The notes below the pieces were generated by a model that was not told the origin of the DNA, made no database searches, and saw only the letters and a list, made by a program, of their open reading frames with translations. This document shows positions 1 through 12,575 of a stretch of 64,000 nucleotides of DNA, piece after piece (position 1 is the stretch's first letter; every line of letters starts with the position of its first letter). A program made the position numbers and the translations under genes. Origin of the DNA: Microplitis mediator (lineage: Eukaryota > Arthropoda > Insecta > Hymenoptera > Braconidae); contig NC_079975.1 in NCBI RefSeq assembly GCF_029852145.1, positions 23,627,364 to 23,691,363 of the forward strand. The letters are read 5' to 3'.

Positions 1-24
1 CTTTTCCCACACATTTTATAATCA

Positions 25-1415
25 AGGGGAAAAGGGGTCTGAGATAAAAAAAAAAAGAGGATATTTTTGTGGTTTTTTTTTCAGAGTCTTCGTTATTAAA
101 ATTCTCAAAATTTGTGACATTATTAAGCATCATTCCAAAAATATTCTGTTAAATTTTCATAAAAAAATAATGAAAAATAAGCCAGTGGTAGTGGGGAGAG
201 ACGAGTCACTAAAAAAAATCTCCTTAGGCAGGATAACTCATGACTGCTTCATCTGAAATCAAAAAACTAAAAAGATTTCTTTAGTACATAAGTTTATCTT
301 AGATTTGAACGAAGGATTTTTTTTTCAATAACTACTTATTTTTTAATTAAACAAAAGGAAGAATTTTTGGGAAAAATCAGAGTTTTTTTATTGCACCTTT
401 ACCAAAAATTCAAAAATGAATATTTTGTTTATTCCTTCGTTCAAATCCAAGATAAACTTATGTACCAAAGAAATCTTTTTGGTTTTTTGATTTCAGATGC
501 AGTCATGAGTTATCCTGTCTACGCCATGGAGACTTTTTTTAGTGACTCGTCTCTCCCCACTACCACTGGTTTATTTTTCAATACTTTTTTATGAAAATTT
601 AGCAGAATATTCTTGGAATGATGTTTAACAATGTCACAAATTTTAAGAATTTTAATAAAGAAGGCAAGGTAAAAGCCCCTATACCCGCTCAGTACCATTA
701 GTCTCTCACTTTAACTGTTTAAGGCGTTTTTTTATAATTTTTATAAAAAAAAATTACAACTAAAAATATTATTATTGTTAAATATTTATTTGAGAATCTA
801 AATATATTAAAATATCATGTATCAAATTATTTCATAATAGATTACAAATTTAAATTAAATGACTGTTTTCAAAATCGCGCAAAGCCGGGCATTTTTTACT
901 TTAACGTTCATTCGTTAGATTAAATTTAGGGTACGTCAAATTTTTTTCGAATTGTTATAACTATATCTTATTAAATACATTTTTTTAAAATTCATGAAAT
1001 TTTATATTATGAAAGAATAAAGTAGTATAATTTATAAATTATTTGTCCAAATCAATAAACTTATGATAGTTTAATTGATATTGTCTTTGAGCGACTATAG
1101 GGCCATGTGTTGGTCGAGTAATGGTACATGACAACTTTTAGTGAGCGACTATGAGTACACTCAAGGAGCTTATTTAAAAAATTAATAATAATTAATTATC
1201 AAGATTATTCTTCAAACTTAAATTTTATTCTAATACTCGAAACTTCAAAAAATAACTATAAAAAAAAATCTGGTTTTTCATTTGATTTATTAATTTATAT
1301 TGAGTGATTTAATCTCACTCCCATAAAAAGTGAGCGGGTATATCGGCTTTTACCTTACTCTGAAAAAAAATCACAAAAATATCCTCTTTTTTTGTATCTT
1401 ATCCCTTTTCCCTCT
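25..1415. mobile_element. Palindromic MITE (family A), split by a nested element
   Basis: Long inverted-repeat element whose arms begin with GGGGAAAAGGGTCTGAGAT-like ends and both carry the block CAGTGGTAGTGGGGAGAGAC. Left part is about 25-665 and the last piece of the right arm is about 1357-1415; the middle is displaced by a second element at 666-1356. Other copies in this window lie at 39582-40215, 54722-55420 and 63056-63771, each roughly 630-720 bp. No open frame of interest: the short frames inside are translations of the arms. The extreme left bases of the window look like the end of another copy. Superfamily not determined because I could not fix a target duplication. Confidence 0.75.
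666..1356. mobile_element. 691-bp element (family B) nested in family A
   Basis: Bounded by the inverted pair AAGGTAAAAGCC and GGCTTTTACCTT, with a further internal match around the word ACCCGCTCA / TGAGCGGGT next to each end. A second copy, in the opposite orientation, lies at 45675-46362 inside an intron of the GT92 gene. The flanks at 665 and 1357 rejoin as a normal family-A arm when compared with the copy near 63700, so this element inserted after family A. It has no coding capacity. Confidence 0.75.
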
Positions 1416-2111
1416 CAATGAAAAAAGCGCGGGAAGCTCATTTCACTTTACCCGCCATCTACAGTAAATTTTCAAACTTTACTTACGAAGAATCAACAAC
1501 CACCGCCATCTAGCTGTCAAAGTAAATTAAAAAAAATATCAGTCGATAATAAAATCCATTTTTAAAAAAATATCAAAAACCCCACCATTAGGTACAAGAA
1601 TAATAATGAGGATGTATGTACAAACCAGTCCAAACGTTATTGGTTATTTGTATTTGTATACCTCATCCGAAAGTGTTATTTCCCCACGTACTTTTAGTTA
1701 CATTTTCAATAAATACTAACACTAAATCTACCACCGACAATTTAAAATAATTAAACTAAAACTAAAACTAAACAATTCAGTTACTTAAATAAATAATAAT
1801 ACGGCTTCACTCAATACTCAATTGTAGTGTCAATAATGTTCATCAATCAATACAATAATATTTATTTAAAATAGTGATTACCTCCTAGTGCAATTAAATC
1901 CCCAGTAATTTTTAACTGATAAATTTAATTGTATATTTTTCCAGCTCAATTTTTAAAGCCGCAACTATTTTTACTAAAATTATAAATACTTAATTTAAAA
2001 TAAGTAGCCAACAAATTGTCAGTTAACCTTTACACCAGACTGATTATTGACAAGTGTTTATTTTATATACATTTATATTTATATTAATAATAAGAATTAT
2101 TAAAAAAAACA
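1416..2111 (+). other. Upstream region of the STRAP gene
   Basis: No gene seen. It is AT-rich single-copy-looking sequence that should hold the promoter and 5' untranslated region of the WD40 gene starting at 2112. I could not identify a TATA box or initiator with confidence. Confidence 0.4.
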
Positions 2112-5100
2112 ATGGCTAATTTACGGCAAACTCCGTTGACATGCAGCGGACATACGAGACCTGTAGTTCATTTGGCATTTTCTGATATCACAGATACTGG
2201 ATACTATTTAATTTCAGCATGCAAAGGTCTGTAAAAATTATAAAATATTTACTAGATCATAACAATTATTATTTACTTATATATTTATTTATTTACTTTA
2301 TTTGACGTCTGTTTTTTAGGAATTCCTTGATACCCGTTACATAGATTCGGTATATAAATAATAATACTCAAGTTAGCCGACGTCTAATAATTTTTATACT
2401 TTTTTTTAAGCAGTAAATTAAAAAAAAATATTTGAAAAATTTACACCTGTAGTTTTTTGAATTTTCTACGTGTATATTTTTAGTTTTTTTAAATTCAAAT
2501 TTAAGTATTGAAAAAAATATGTGATCCTAAAGTTAGCAGACATTTAAAAATTTTTGAATTTTTGTTTCTCAACAAATCAATTGCAAAAAAATAAAATAAA
2601 AATATGCACATGTAGAAAATTTAAAAAACTACAGGTGCAATTTTTTCAATTTTTTTTTTTTTCATGGTTTATCGTTTAAAAAAAAGTTCAAAAATTATTA
2701 GACGACTGCTAACTTATGAGACTGAAGTTAGCTAACGTCTGATAATTTTTGAATTTTTTTTTCAACGATTTAATTTAAAAAAAAAAATATTTGGAAAATT
2801 GCACCTGTAGTTTTTTAAATTTTCTACGTGTATATTTTTATTTTTTTTATTCAAATTTGAGTATTGAAAAAAAAGTATGATCCTAAAGTTAGCAGACCTT
2901 TAAAAATTTTTGAATTTTTGTTTCTCAACAAATAAATTGTAAGAAAATAAAATAAAAATACGCACATGTAGAAAATTTAAAAAACTACAGGTGAAATTTT
3001 TTTAAATATTTTTTTTTTATGGTTTATCGGCTAAAAAAAAGTCCAAAAATTATTAGACGTCTGCTAACTTCAGTATCATTTTTTTTTTATGATACTAAAG
3101 TTAGCAGACGTCTAATAATCTTTGGATTTTCTTTTAGACGGTAAATTATAAAAAAAAAAAATTTGAAAAAATTGCACCTGTAGTTTTGTAAATTTTCTAC
3201 ATGTGCATTTTTTTAGTTTTTCATTTTTTCGTAATTGATTTGTTGAAAAAAAAATCCAAAAATTTTTAATGGTTTGCTAACTTTAGGATCATTAAAAAAA
3301 ATCAAAAAAATTTAATTGGCTGCTAACTTCATGATCATAAATAAATAATGAACAATAAAAAAAATGAAAAAAGATTTTAATTACACTACAGATTTAAATA
3401 ATCGTACCAATATTTGAATAAATAAAATTATAAACAATTTATGAGACCGTCGAATTTATATGACAATTATTATTGACAGTAATTATTTATAAAATAAATA
3501 TATTAAATTGTTAGTTTATATTTGATGATATGAGAATCCTTCAAATACAAAATATCCGTATTGTTGATTGCCTTGGCCTAGTTCCGGTATTTTTCAAGGC
3601 TTCAGACTTTTATTTGCCGATACTTTAAGGTCGCTATTGTGATTTAGCATAACGATATCTTAAATTAATTAAAATTTATTCATTTATTTAGTCATTTTAG
3701 TTTTTATAAATAAATTTAAAGTTATAAATAAAATAGTCCAGTTGATTAAACGTTTAAACATAATTTATATCAACAGTATAAGGAAAAAATGTATTTTTAT
3801 ATTTAGATGGAAAGCCCATGTTGAGACAAGGTGACACTGGAGACTGGATCGGGACATTTGAAGGCCACAAAGGAGCTGTATGGGGAGTTGATTTAAATCG
3901 TCAAGCAACTCGTGCAGCCTCTGGTGCTGCTGATTTCAATGCTAAAGTCTGGGACGCAATCAAGGGCGAAGAAATTCATTCATTTCAACACAACCATATA
4001 GTAAAGTCGGTTGGCTTTAGCACTGACTCTAACAATCTTTGTACAGGGTCAAATGAAAAACTACTTCGTATTTTTGATCTCAATAAACCTGATTCGTCGC
4101 CTCAGGTTATTAGATTTTTTTATTATTTTTTTTATTCCTATCATTTTATTTATTATTATTATTATTTTTATTTAATAGGTTTTTTCAGGGCATACGAGTT
4201 TTATAAAGCAAGTTACATTTTTTAATGACAATAAATTAATAGTAAGTTGTGCGGATGATAAAACTCTAAGAGTATGGGATCGAAGCAACGGCCAAGAAGT
4301 CAGACGTATTGACTTTCCGGCTCTTCCCAGCTCGATGGAAGTTTCTAAAGATGGAAAAATAATTACAACGACGCATTCCAATACTGTGTCATTTTGGAAT
4401 AGTTCAGAGTAATTTTTTTTTTTTTTACTTATTTATTTTTTATTTATTCATTTTATTTATTTATTTATTTATGACTGGTATAAAAAAAAATTCTAAAGAG
4501 GTGCAATTACACCTGTGCTTAGAACCAGTACGTAGTATATAACAATTATACATAAATTATTTACAGTTTTTCTTACATATTAATAATACAGTGCAACGTA
4601 CAATTAGTCAACTTAAGTTGCCAAAAACATTATTATGAACTAATCATAACTTTTATTAGAGATAATAATTATTAGTTCTTATCCAATTACTACCCCTGTA
4701 AACAACTGAATTCAATCGAATTAAACAGAATTAAATTTTCAATTCTATTTAATTCAGGTAAATTCTGTTAATTCGGTACCTAACTTAAAAATGAATTCTG
4801 TCTAATTCGGCAGGAAAACCAGAATTTGTCCAAATTAAAACGAATTTAAATAATTCTATTCGGTTTAATTCTGATTAATTCGAAAATAATTCTCCGATTT
4901 CTGGTTCTTAATCCGAATTAAACTGAATTTGAAATTTTAAAATCGGTTTTATTCTGTTTAATTCAAATTCAAATTTTCAATTCAGTTGAATTCTGTTTTG
5001 CAGAATTCGACAGAATATAACAGAATTAAAATTTTTAATTCGGTCGAATTCAGTTGTTAAATCAGGGACACTTCTTTTTTAATTGCTTCTTAGTACACAT

Positions 5101-8100
5101 TAAAGTTATCATGCTATTTAGCAATTGGTTATAGATTTTTAATGCTACATAATATGTATTTTTATAGCTTATTGATTTATTAATTTTGGGAAGGACCAGC
5201 AACTTGGAATTCGTATTAACAACCTTTTGTAAATATAGGTTTTTACACTCTTCATAATAGTAACATATATCATTTACAATTAAAGCCTCTTTTATATTTA
5301 GAGGAGTAACAGTGTTTATATTACATGAACTAATTTTATTAAGCAATTCAGTTTGGGTGGAGACTACTTTTATTTTATTTTATTATTTATTCAAGAGAAC
5401 TATCGGTTCTGGACACTGAAAATTTTGTTGGTTTTTATTATACGAAAAAATGATAAGACTTTTTTTGTAGAGCGTTTAGTTCCCTATGAAATTATATCCT
5501 GAGCTTGTCTGGCGTGAGCCATTCCCGAGGTATAAAATTCAAAACTTAAAATTTTTTTCCCTTCGGCGCGCGATTCAAAACAATATAAAAAAATCATACG
5601 ATTCTTGATAAAAATTTTAAAAAATTCAATGAAACTCGAACACGGAAAACAATGAAATATATAAATTTAGTAACAACAAGCAATATAATGATAAATCGAT
5701 CAATAAATACTATCATACTAAATAATTATACCATAAATATTAAAATTCATTGTTTGTAATTTTAAAATTCTCTACATTGACATCCAGGTTCCGGGTTATA
5801 ATTTCTACCACTAATTTTCAAAGTTTATTTTTTCCTGTGTAGCTTTTTGTTCTATTCAGGATAACGGACCGTCTCTTAAAAATATGTTTATACTTTTTTT
5901 TACTCGGAAGTCAAGTACATTGGATTTTGAACCGTCTGTTGATTACATTTATAAAAAATAAATTATTTATGACATGTATAAATATTATTTTCTGAGGCGG
6001 ACAATGTTACCTTGAAGACTCAAGTTTTCCAAGTTTACTGTCGCGCTGTTTTTATTGTAGAATTTAAAATAACTGTCTTTTTGCGTATCGACCTTGATAG
6101 ATATAATCTCGTTGATATCATTTAGTAATTATATCAATCAACATTTGTTCAAACTTTGTCAATGTTAATTATAATTTACCAATAACAGTATTCTACTTGT
6201 TTATTTACTTTACACGTGCGCTGGTATTTTTTAAAATTTATTTACTAGTCAAAATCAAATCGAAAGAGTTCTTTAATGAAATAACTACTCAAACATATTT
6301 TTAATACTCTTCATACATCAAAATAAAGTATGTCCACTAGGGTGGTCGTTAAAAATTTAATTTTCTCAGGCGCTTCATAAAAAGCTTCTTTTTAGTGAAA
6401 AAATACCTGGAGAATTTGGTTTTTTCTTTTTAAGTAAAAAGAACACGTGCCGCAGGACGATCAAAGTTCATTTTTCGATACAATCGCGGTTTTTTTTAAA
6501 TATCTCATGAAATATGCAGATTAAAGGAAAAAATCATAGGAACAATTTTGTAGGAAATTAAATTCTTGACAAAAAAGGTCATGTTCATTTTTTTTATAAA
6601 ATGTGTATTTATGAAGATATTTTTAAAAAACTTTTTTTAGATCTGAATTGAGCGTTTTAAGGATAACAAATTTTGAAAATAACATTTTTCTAAGTATATA
6701 GAAACTACAACAAGCATTAATGATTGATATGTTACGAGTTACGAAGTTGTCTATATTTAAGAAAAAACGTTATTTTAAACATTCGTTATCCTTAAAATGC
6801 TCAATTGATAAGATCTAAAAAAGTTTTTTTAAAATATCTTCATAAATACACATTTTATAAAAAAAATGAATATGACCTTTTTTGTCAAGAATTTAATTTC
6901 CTACAAAATTGTTCCTATGATTTTTTCCTTTAATCTGCATATTTCATGAGATATTTAAAAAAAAACGCGATTGTATAAAAAAATGAACTTTGATCGTCCT
7001 AAGGCATGTGTTCTTTTTACTTAAAAAGAAAAAACCAAATTCCCCAGGTATTTTTTCACTAAAAACAAGCTTTTTATAGGGCGTCTGAGAAAGTTTAATT
7101 TTTAACGACCACCCTAATGTCCACAAATGGTTTAGTGTCCAAAACCGGTGCTTCTACTTTATTTACGTTTTCTTCATTATTTATTTATTTGAATTTAACA
7201 ATAAAAATAAAATCATAAAATGTTTTTTTTATAGTCCCTATAAAAATGGAGGCCTACTGCATATTTATCTTTTATTAAATATAATTTGTATTGTATTAAT
7301 ATTTATTTATTTTTAGCTTAACAAAAATACGTGAGTACACGATTCCTACTCAAGTAAACAGCGTCAGTTTACATCCAGATTGTTCGATATTTGTTTGTGG
7401 TGGTGAAGATTTAAAAATGTACAAATTTGATTATTCAACTGGTGTAGAAATGGGTATGAAGATATTTTTAAATAGTTCATTTTTATATCACCTGCATTGA
7501 AACTGCGAGTTCCATTGCTTGTTTTGCCAGTCGATACAAACCACTTTTAGATCAAGACAACTTACAAGCAGACACTGATTAGTTTCTTCTTTGGAGAACA
7601 AAATTATTTTCACCAAAGCTGCACCGAAAGTTTAAATTCCTGCCCTATTGAGAGGGAAGAAAGTCATTCATTTCTTTTACCCAAGTGGCACAGAGACAGC
7701 TTTAAGGTAGTTCACTCGCAAAACGACTTTTCTTAGGAATGCGATGAAATTAAAACATGAGATTAACAAAAATGTCTAATATTTAATGAAAAAAAAACGA
7801 AATTTTTTCACCGATTGTAAAACGAGATATTAACAATCAAAAAGTGCATAGTTAACATGCTGGAGATCTACCAAGTATAAAAAAAAACGTATAGTTTCCT
7901 GAATATCTTGAAAACGGTTTTTGCCATTTTTTTAAAAAACTTAGGCACTGGTGAATAAAAAAATTAGAATTTTTTGACCGATTTGTTTAAAAAATATTGA
8001 TTTTTACAATATAAATAATTTCATATTTCGTTTTTAAAAGGGCAAGACAAACTTTTTTATATCAAAGCCAAGTTTTTTTATATATATACAACATGATGTT

Positions 8101-9272
8101 GGTCCTAGAAGTCATAGGAAATTTGTGTTCTTTTTTTTTCATCCTAAAAAAGTAATTTCAATTAAAAAATCGTTTAGATGACTTATTTGTAATTTATGTT
8201 TTGTCCTGACTTGTGTCACATCTTTTCAGTAGATGTTTTTTCTGTGATATAAATTTCTGATCACTTGGTCAACATTTTGGTGCCTTATCGATAAAAAACA
8301 GTCTCCAAATTTCTATCTTATAGATGTCATAAAGCCAAGAGCGTGTTCAGAAATACACTCTGGAGGTGAAAAATTACCTATCCAGGTGTGATTAGTACCT
8401 TTGTAATGTTAAATCGCACCTCTGGTTCGACTAGAGGATATTTCTTGAACGCAGGAGTTGAATATTTCTCTTCTAGAGTGTGTTTCTGAACACGCCCCAA
8501 GTGTGTTTTTTGGGTATGAGAAAACAAATGATTAAAATTAGCGCGTTCTCTATTTTTCCCACAAACAGAGGCAAAAATTTAAACTTTCAGATGCAGATCT
8601 GGTGAAAAATCGAATACACACCACGGAGAAAAGTAGGACGTGCTAATCCGCGTGTTCGCCACGTGTGTAGGTAATTATACACGCGGTTTGGAATCTCCTA
8701 CTTTTCTCCCTTGGTGTGTAATATACTATAAATTAATTAAAAGCCTTTGGTCTCTCTGTTAAATTACTTGAATTTTCATATTTAAAAGTATTATTTTTTG
8801 CCGCGCCATCGGTCAGAAATAAGTTTGTTTCGACTGACTCCAGACATTAACTCCCAGTATCAATGCATTTAATTTAAAAAACAGAACGTGGCATGGGATA
8901 AAAAATAATGACAAACTTCGGATAATGCCAGCCCTCGCGTTCAGGCAGTCATCCTCGACTGAAATTGTCTTATTTTATCCCTTGCCACGCAATGTACTAA
9001 ATAAAAATTTAAATAATTTAGCGACTGCTACAAAATTAAAATAATTATATAATTTTTTAGAATCATTTAAAGGACATTTCGGACCAGTGCATTGCGTAAG
9101 ATTTTCACCAGACGGTGAATTATATGCCAGTGGATCCGAGGACGGGACTCTGAGACTTTGGCAGACGACTGTTGGAAAGACTTACGGACTTTGGCGGTGT
9201 ACTGACCAAACCACTAGCATTCAAGAAAATTCGTCAACTGTCAATAATAAACATGAAGTATCTGCCAGCTAA
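2112..9272 (+). CDS. Strap: STRAP-type WD40 repeat protein (serine-threonine kinase receptor-associated protein), complete, 5 exons
   Basis: Exons 2112-2226, 3807-4105, 4179-4408, 7317-7453 and 9061-9272 join in phase to a 330-residue protein, close to the usual length of about 350 for STRAP. All introns are GT-AG. The protein is one seven-bladed WD40 propeller. Visible repeat signatures include CSGHTRPV near the start, FEGHKGAVWGVDL with KVWDA, the LRVWDR strand in exon 3, and FKGHFGPVHCVRFSPDG ending LRLWQ in exon 5. Known roles of the family are assembly of the SMN complex for snRNP biogenesis, inhibition of TGF-beta receptor signalling, and RNA binding (UNRIP). The C-terminal tail is a short Ser/Thr/Asn-rich stretch ending HEVSAS, with no domain. 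The start is the first ATG before the first GH dipeptide and the N-terminus matches the family. Introns 1, 3 and 4 carry many mobile elements. Confidence 0.93.
2363..3345. repeat. Cluster of family-C MITEs in STRAP intron 1
   Basis: Several head-to-head and tail-to-tail copies of an approximately 200-250 bp hairpin element. Ends read GATACTGAAGTTAGC-CGACGTCTAATAA or, diverged, GATCCTAAAGTTAGCAGAC; the interior has TGCACCTGTAGTTTT and ACATGTGCATATTTTTAG. The same family recurs at 10341-10732, 26005-26203, 51041-53290, about 57365-57668 and 59125-59475. Confidence 0.75.
4694..5067. mobile_element. AATTC-word element (family F), copy 1
   Basis: Starts CCCTGTAAACAACTGAATTC and ends GAATTCAGTTGTTAAATCAGGG, a terminal inverted repeat. 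The whole interior is made of GAATT/AATTC/AATTCTGTTTAATTC words. It is flanked by AC at 4692-4693 and AC at 5068-5069. Further copies are at 32715-33100 and 34818-35203, and a fragment at about 50364-50470. No coding potential. Confidence 0.8.
5062..5346 (-). pseudogene. Possible remnant of a non-LTR retrotransposon reverse-transcriptase C-terminus
   Basis: A 94-codon open frame on the minus strand in STRAP intron 3. Its tail pattern (VLPKINKS, then a Tyr-rich run, then ALKIYNQL) loosely resembles the end of jockey/CR1-like ORF2 proteins, where a basic strand is followed by a W/Y-N-x-L-P motif. There is no catalytic domain, no flanking duplication, and the overlap with the AATTC element end is probably by chance. 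Could be a random open frame in AT-rich DNA. Confidence 0.25.
6338..7116. mobile_element. 779-bp foldback element with 8-bp target duplication (family G), copy 1
   Basis: Almost perfect palindrome: left end TAGGGTGGTCGTTAAAAAT and right end its reverse complement, with arms of about 350 bp and a loop near 6690-6770. It is flanked by the direct repeat ATGTCCAC at 6330-6337 and 7117-7124. An 8-bp duplication fits the hAT superfamily. It has no coding capacity and must be mobilised in trans. The second copy at 38035-38813 has exactly the same length. Confidence 0.88.
8341..8495. repeat. Small hairpin element in STRAP intron 4
   Basis: Imperfect inverted repeat: GCGTGTTCAGAAATACACTC at the left pairs with the complementary sequence ending TTCTGAACACGC at the right. 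Interior contains a second inverted pair, CACCTCTGG / CCAGGTG. Looks like a short MITE; no target duplication could be fixed. Confidence 0.55.
8615..8720. repeat. Small hairpin element in STRAP intron 4
   Basis: TACACACCACGGAGAAAAG pairs with CTTTTCTCCCTTGGTGTGTA about 85 bp away; the CCGCGTGT and ACACGCGG words inside also pair. Likely a short MITE or its solo end. Confidence 0.55.
8886..8990. repeat. Small hairpin element in STRAP intron 4
   Basis: CGTGGCATGGGATAAAA pairs with TTTTATCCCTTGCCACG about 70 bp away. A related half-palindrome with CATCCCTTGTCACAC is near 48105. No coding potential. Confidence 0.5.
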
Positions 9273-10340
9273 ACAAAACCGTCCCTCAGTTTATATAAAC
9301 AGAATTAAATATTTTTTCTGTTGTTATATAAACTGATAATAAATAAAAACCCGGCATATATTTTATGTAAATATGGGATCTCATATAATGTGTCAATATA
9401 CTTATCAACTGTCATAAATCATATTGTATGAAACAAATTTAAAATTCATTAATTATAATATGAATAAGTATCGAACATTATTAAAGTGACCGGCATATGG
9501 CCGAACGGTAGATTGCCGGTACTAAGATACGAGAAGAAAAAATAAATTATGAGAGAATAGAGTTTACAATAAATGATAATATATTTAAAATGTAAACTCT
9601 TCGACTTATGGAAAAAAAATTAATAAATAAATAAAATAAAAATCTGATTAAAATTATAATAACATATAATCAACAATACATAAAACACTTGTCAGATATA
9701 ATACATTGAGTAAAAAAAGACAATAAAAATAATAATAATAAACAATTAGCACAATCATGTCAATTACACGACTTACAAAAAAATTCTGCATATTCATTAC
9801 AATTAGTAATATTTTTTTTTTTTTTTTTTTATTATTAGATTAGAAAAATAATTTTAAATATTATTATATAGACTATAAAAAATTTAGTCACCGTTAATTT
9901 AATTCTAAATATACATTTTGATGTCGAATCCTTTTGTATACACTCTGGAACGTGTCATACTCAACTCATTAATACTTTTTATTTTTTTATTTTCATGGCA
10001 TAACTTTTTTTTATTTGTTTTTATGTTATGATTAACCAGAAACAGGGTAACGAGACCAATAGCGGGACAGCTGAGGTCATTTTTAATTTTTTATAAATAA
10101 TTTAGTGACGTTTTATTAAAAAAAATTTAGCAGCGTATAAATAAATGAGGAATTTAAAAAAAAAGGTAATGAAATAATTAAAATTTGTTAGAAATATTAA
10201 AAATTAAATAAACGGGTAATTAGTAATAAATTAATTGAGGTTTTTATAATTTTTACCGGAATTTAAATTTTGAATTGAATATCATTCGATTAGAAATTTG
10301 AATTTTTGAATGATTAAGAATAATGATCCGGAAATTTACA
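9273..10340 (+). other. STRAP 3' flank
   Basis: No gene seen. An AATAAA hexamer shortly after the stop (around 9340) is a plausible polyadenylation signal for the STRAP transcript. The rest is AT-rich with a poly-T run at about 9812-9830. Confidence 0.4.
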
Positions 10341-10732
10341 TGATACTGAAGTTACCTGACGTCTAATAATTTTTGAATTTTTTTCAAAAGGATAAATTAC
10401 AAAAAAAAATATTTTAAAAAATTGCACTTGTATTTTTTTTTATTTTCTACACGTGCATATTTTTAGTTTTTTTTTTTTTGTGATTTGTTAATAAAAAAAA
10501 TGCAAAAATTTTTAATTGTTTTTTAACTTCAGGATCATAAATTGACAGACAATAAAAAATTTCAGATTTTTTTTCAACAAATTAATTACAAAAAAAAAAA
10601 AAAACTAAAAATATGCACATGTAGAAAATAAAAAAAACTAGAGGTGCAATTTTTTTAAATATTTTTTTTTGTAATTTATCCTTTTGAAAAAAATTCAAAA
10701 ATTATTAGACGTCGGCTAACTTCCGTATCATT
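10341..10732. repeat. Family-C MITE pair
   Basis: Begins TGATACTGAAGTTACCTGAC and ends GTCGGCTAACTTCCGTATCA, with an internal junction near 10530 where two units meet. Same consensus as the STRAP intron 1 cluster. Confidence 0.7.
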
Positions 10733-11119
10733 TAGAAAAAATTCAAATTTTTCGAAAATTATTAGAATTTGAAAATTTTCAAATATTTATGTCGTGTTCG
10801 ACTGCTTGTTAGGCCTTGTTAGGCTTGTTAGGCCACTTAGAGCAGAGCCGATTAATACCGAAAGAACCCGATTGTCAATTTAAAAATTAAAAATTATTTT
10901 ACTTTGTTCTCTTTATCAGTAATAATTTAAAAAATTTTAATTTAAAAAAAAATCCTACATTTAAGTTAAAAATTTATGATTTTTATAAATATGTCAATCG
11001 GTTTATTATTCTAGTGGCAATTATTTAAATTATATAAATATATAGTGTTCGGAAATCCGAACACGTCATTAGAAAATTAACAAATATATTGAATTATTCG
11101 ATTCGATTTTATTCATACC

Positions 11120-12048
11120 CTTAAAGACATTCTCAGACAGTGCCCCCACTTTTTAAAAATATTCAATAACTTTAAACTGAAAAAATACCTGACACATTAA
11201 TTGAAAAAAGGACAACGTAGTCGTAATTTCGCCGAAATATAGATTTTAAAAAAATTACTTACATTTGTTATCAATTACGAGTTTAAAAAATTTTTTTAAA
11301 TAAATTTCAGCCTACAAAATTTGAAAATTTGAATTATAAAATTGACATGAAGATTTTACTAAAATTTATTTTCCCAATTTCGTTTGACTCCTAATTGACA
11401 TCAACTCTAAATATTTTTTTTATCAAATCTATATCTCGGCGAAATTATAACTGCGTTGTCCTTTTTACAATTTAGGAAATTTTCAGATAGTACCCTCATT
11501 TTTTAAAAATATTTAATGACCGCCTTTAAATTTTACGAGCAACCTGCAGTCACTACGTGACTGCCCAAATATCACTACTAAATTTATAAAATACGCAGAA
11601 AAAAAGGATTTCTTGCCGCAACAAAATTTTAATTTGCACCAAGAAATTTTATGTATTATCAATTAAATACAAAAATTGTCTTGGGGCAAGAAAATATTTT
11701 TTTGGTCAAGAAATAATTCCTTGCACCAAGTAATTTTTTCTAGTTCTAAATAAATTTTTGTTTTCAATTCACAATGCAAAAAATTTATTGGGGTAAGTCA
11801 AAATTTTCTTTAGGCGAGTAAAAATTTTTTGTGTCAATGAATCCTTTTTTTTTATGCACACTTTTTGGCTTTGAGAAGCTTCCTAAAACCAAAAGGGAGC
11901 ATAAAAATCTGTCATTTTGGAATAAGTAACGCGATATAAATAATATAGTTATATATTCAGTGACATTCAGTCATATTTAGAGACAGAATAATTAAAGTAT
12001 TAATTTATTTAAAGAAAATAAATACGATCGTCTTTTTTCTCGCGTAAT
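11120..12048. repeat. Dispersed repeat hosting the Kolobok-like element, left part
   Basis: Sequence from about 11556 to 12048 (starting GAGCAACCTGCAGTCACTAC) matches 61004-61520 nearly base for base, and continues after the insertion at 14138-14790 as 61525-62110. The portion before it, with CATTCTCAGACAGTGCCCCC, belongs to another dispersed repeat (family D) also seen near 36770 and 43000. No coding capacity seen. Confidence 0.75.
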
Positions 12049-12302
12049 TTAAGGGGTTAGGGGTAGTCAGAATTTTCAAAAAATCGATTTTTTTTTTTTT
12101 GCATTTTCTTAAAGTATAATATTTTAAAAATATTGTGTGAAAATTTGAAGTGAATCCGACAAATTCTTTTCGAGTTATTTAACAATGACCAAAGGACGCT
12201 CGGGTGCTACGTGGCATTCGAGAGCAGGTAGCTAGAAACAGCTGCAAGCAACCGACCTTTCGGGTTTCATTGTCATGAATATCTCCCCATTTTAATGTAT
12301 TT

Positions 12303-12304
12303 AT

Positions 12305-12397
<93 letters not shown>

Positions 12398-12400
12398 ATA
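12303..12400. repeat. (AT)n microsatellite
   Basis: About 90 bp of pure TA dinucleotide inside the 5' part of the Kolobok-like element, followed by TATATCC-type degenerate units to about 12440. Such tracts are probably length-variable between individuals. The tyrosine-isoleucine frame across it is an artefact. Confidence 0.9.
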
Positions 12401-12575
12401 TATAAATATATATATCCTTCTATATATATATATATCCTTCTACATATATTCACAATTTGTAGGTAGTACAAGAACTGAAAAATAATTTTTGGTTGCCAGT
12501 ATACCTGTAGTCGTTGCACTGATCAGTCGATAGTTTTGTGATAAATTATTTCTCAAGTGAATTAAATTATTAACC

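Noticed and set aside
2363..3345. CRISPR-like array of spaced repeats
   Set aside because: Repeats are inverted MITE copies of about 200 bp with irregular spacing in an animal genome; no CRISPR structure.
12053..12070. GGGGTTAGGGGTA as telomere-like or G-quadruplex sequence
   Set aside because: It is the terminal inverted repeat of a transposon with a matching right end; there is no (TTAGG)n array anywhere in the window.
12307..12519. Tyr-Ile repeat open frame
   Set aside because: Pure translation of an (AT)n microsatellite.
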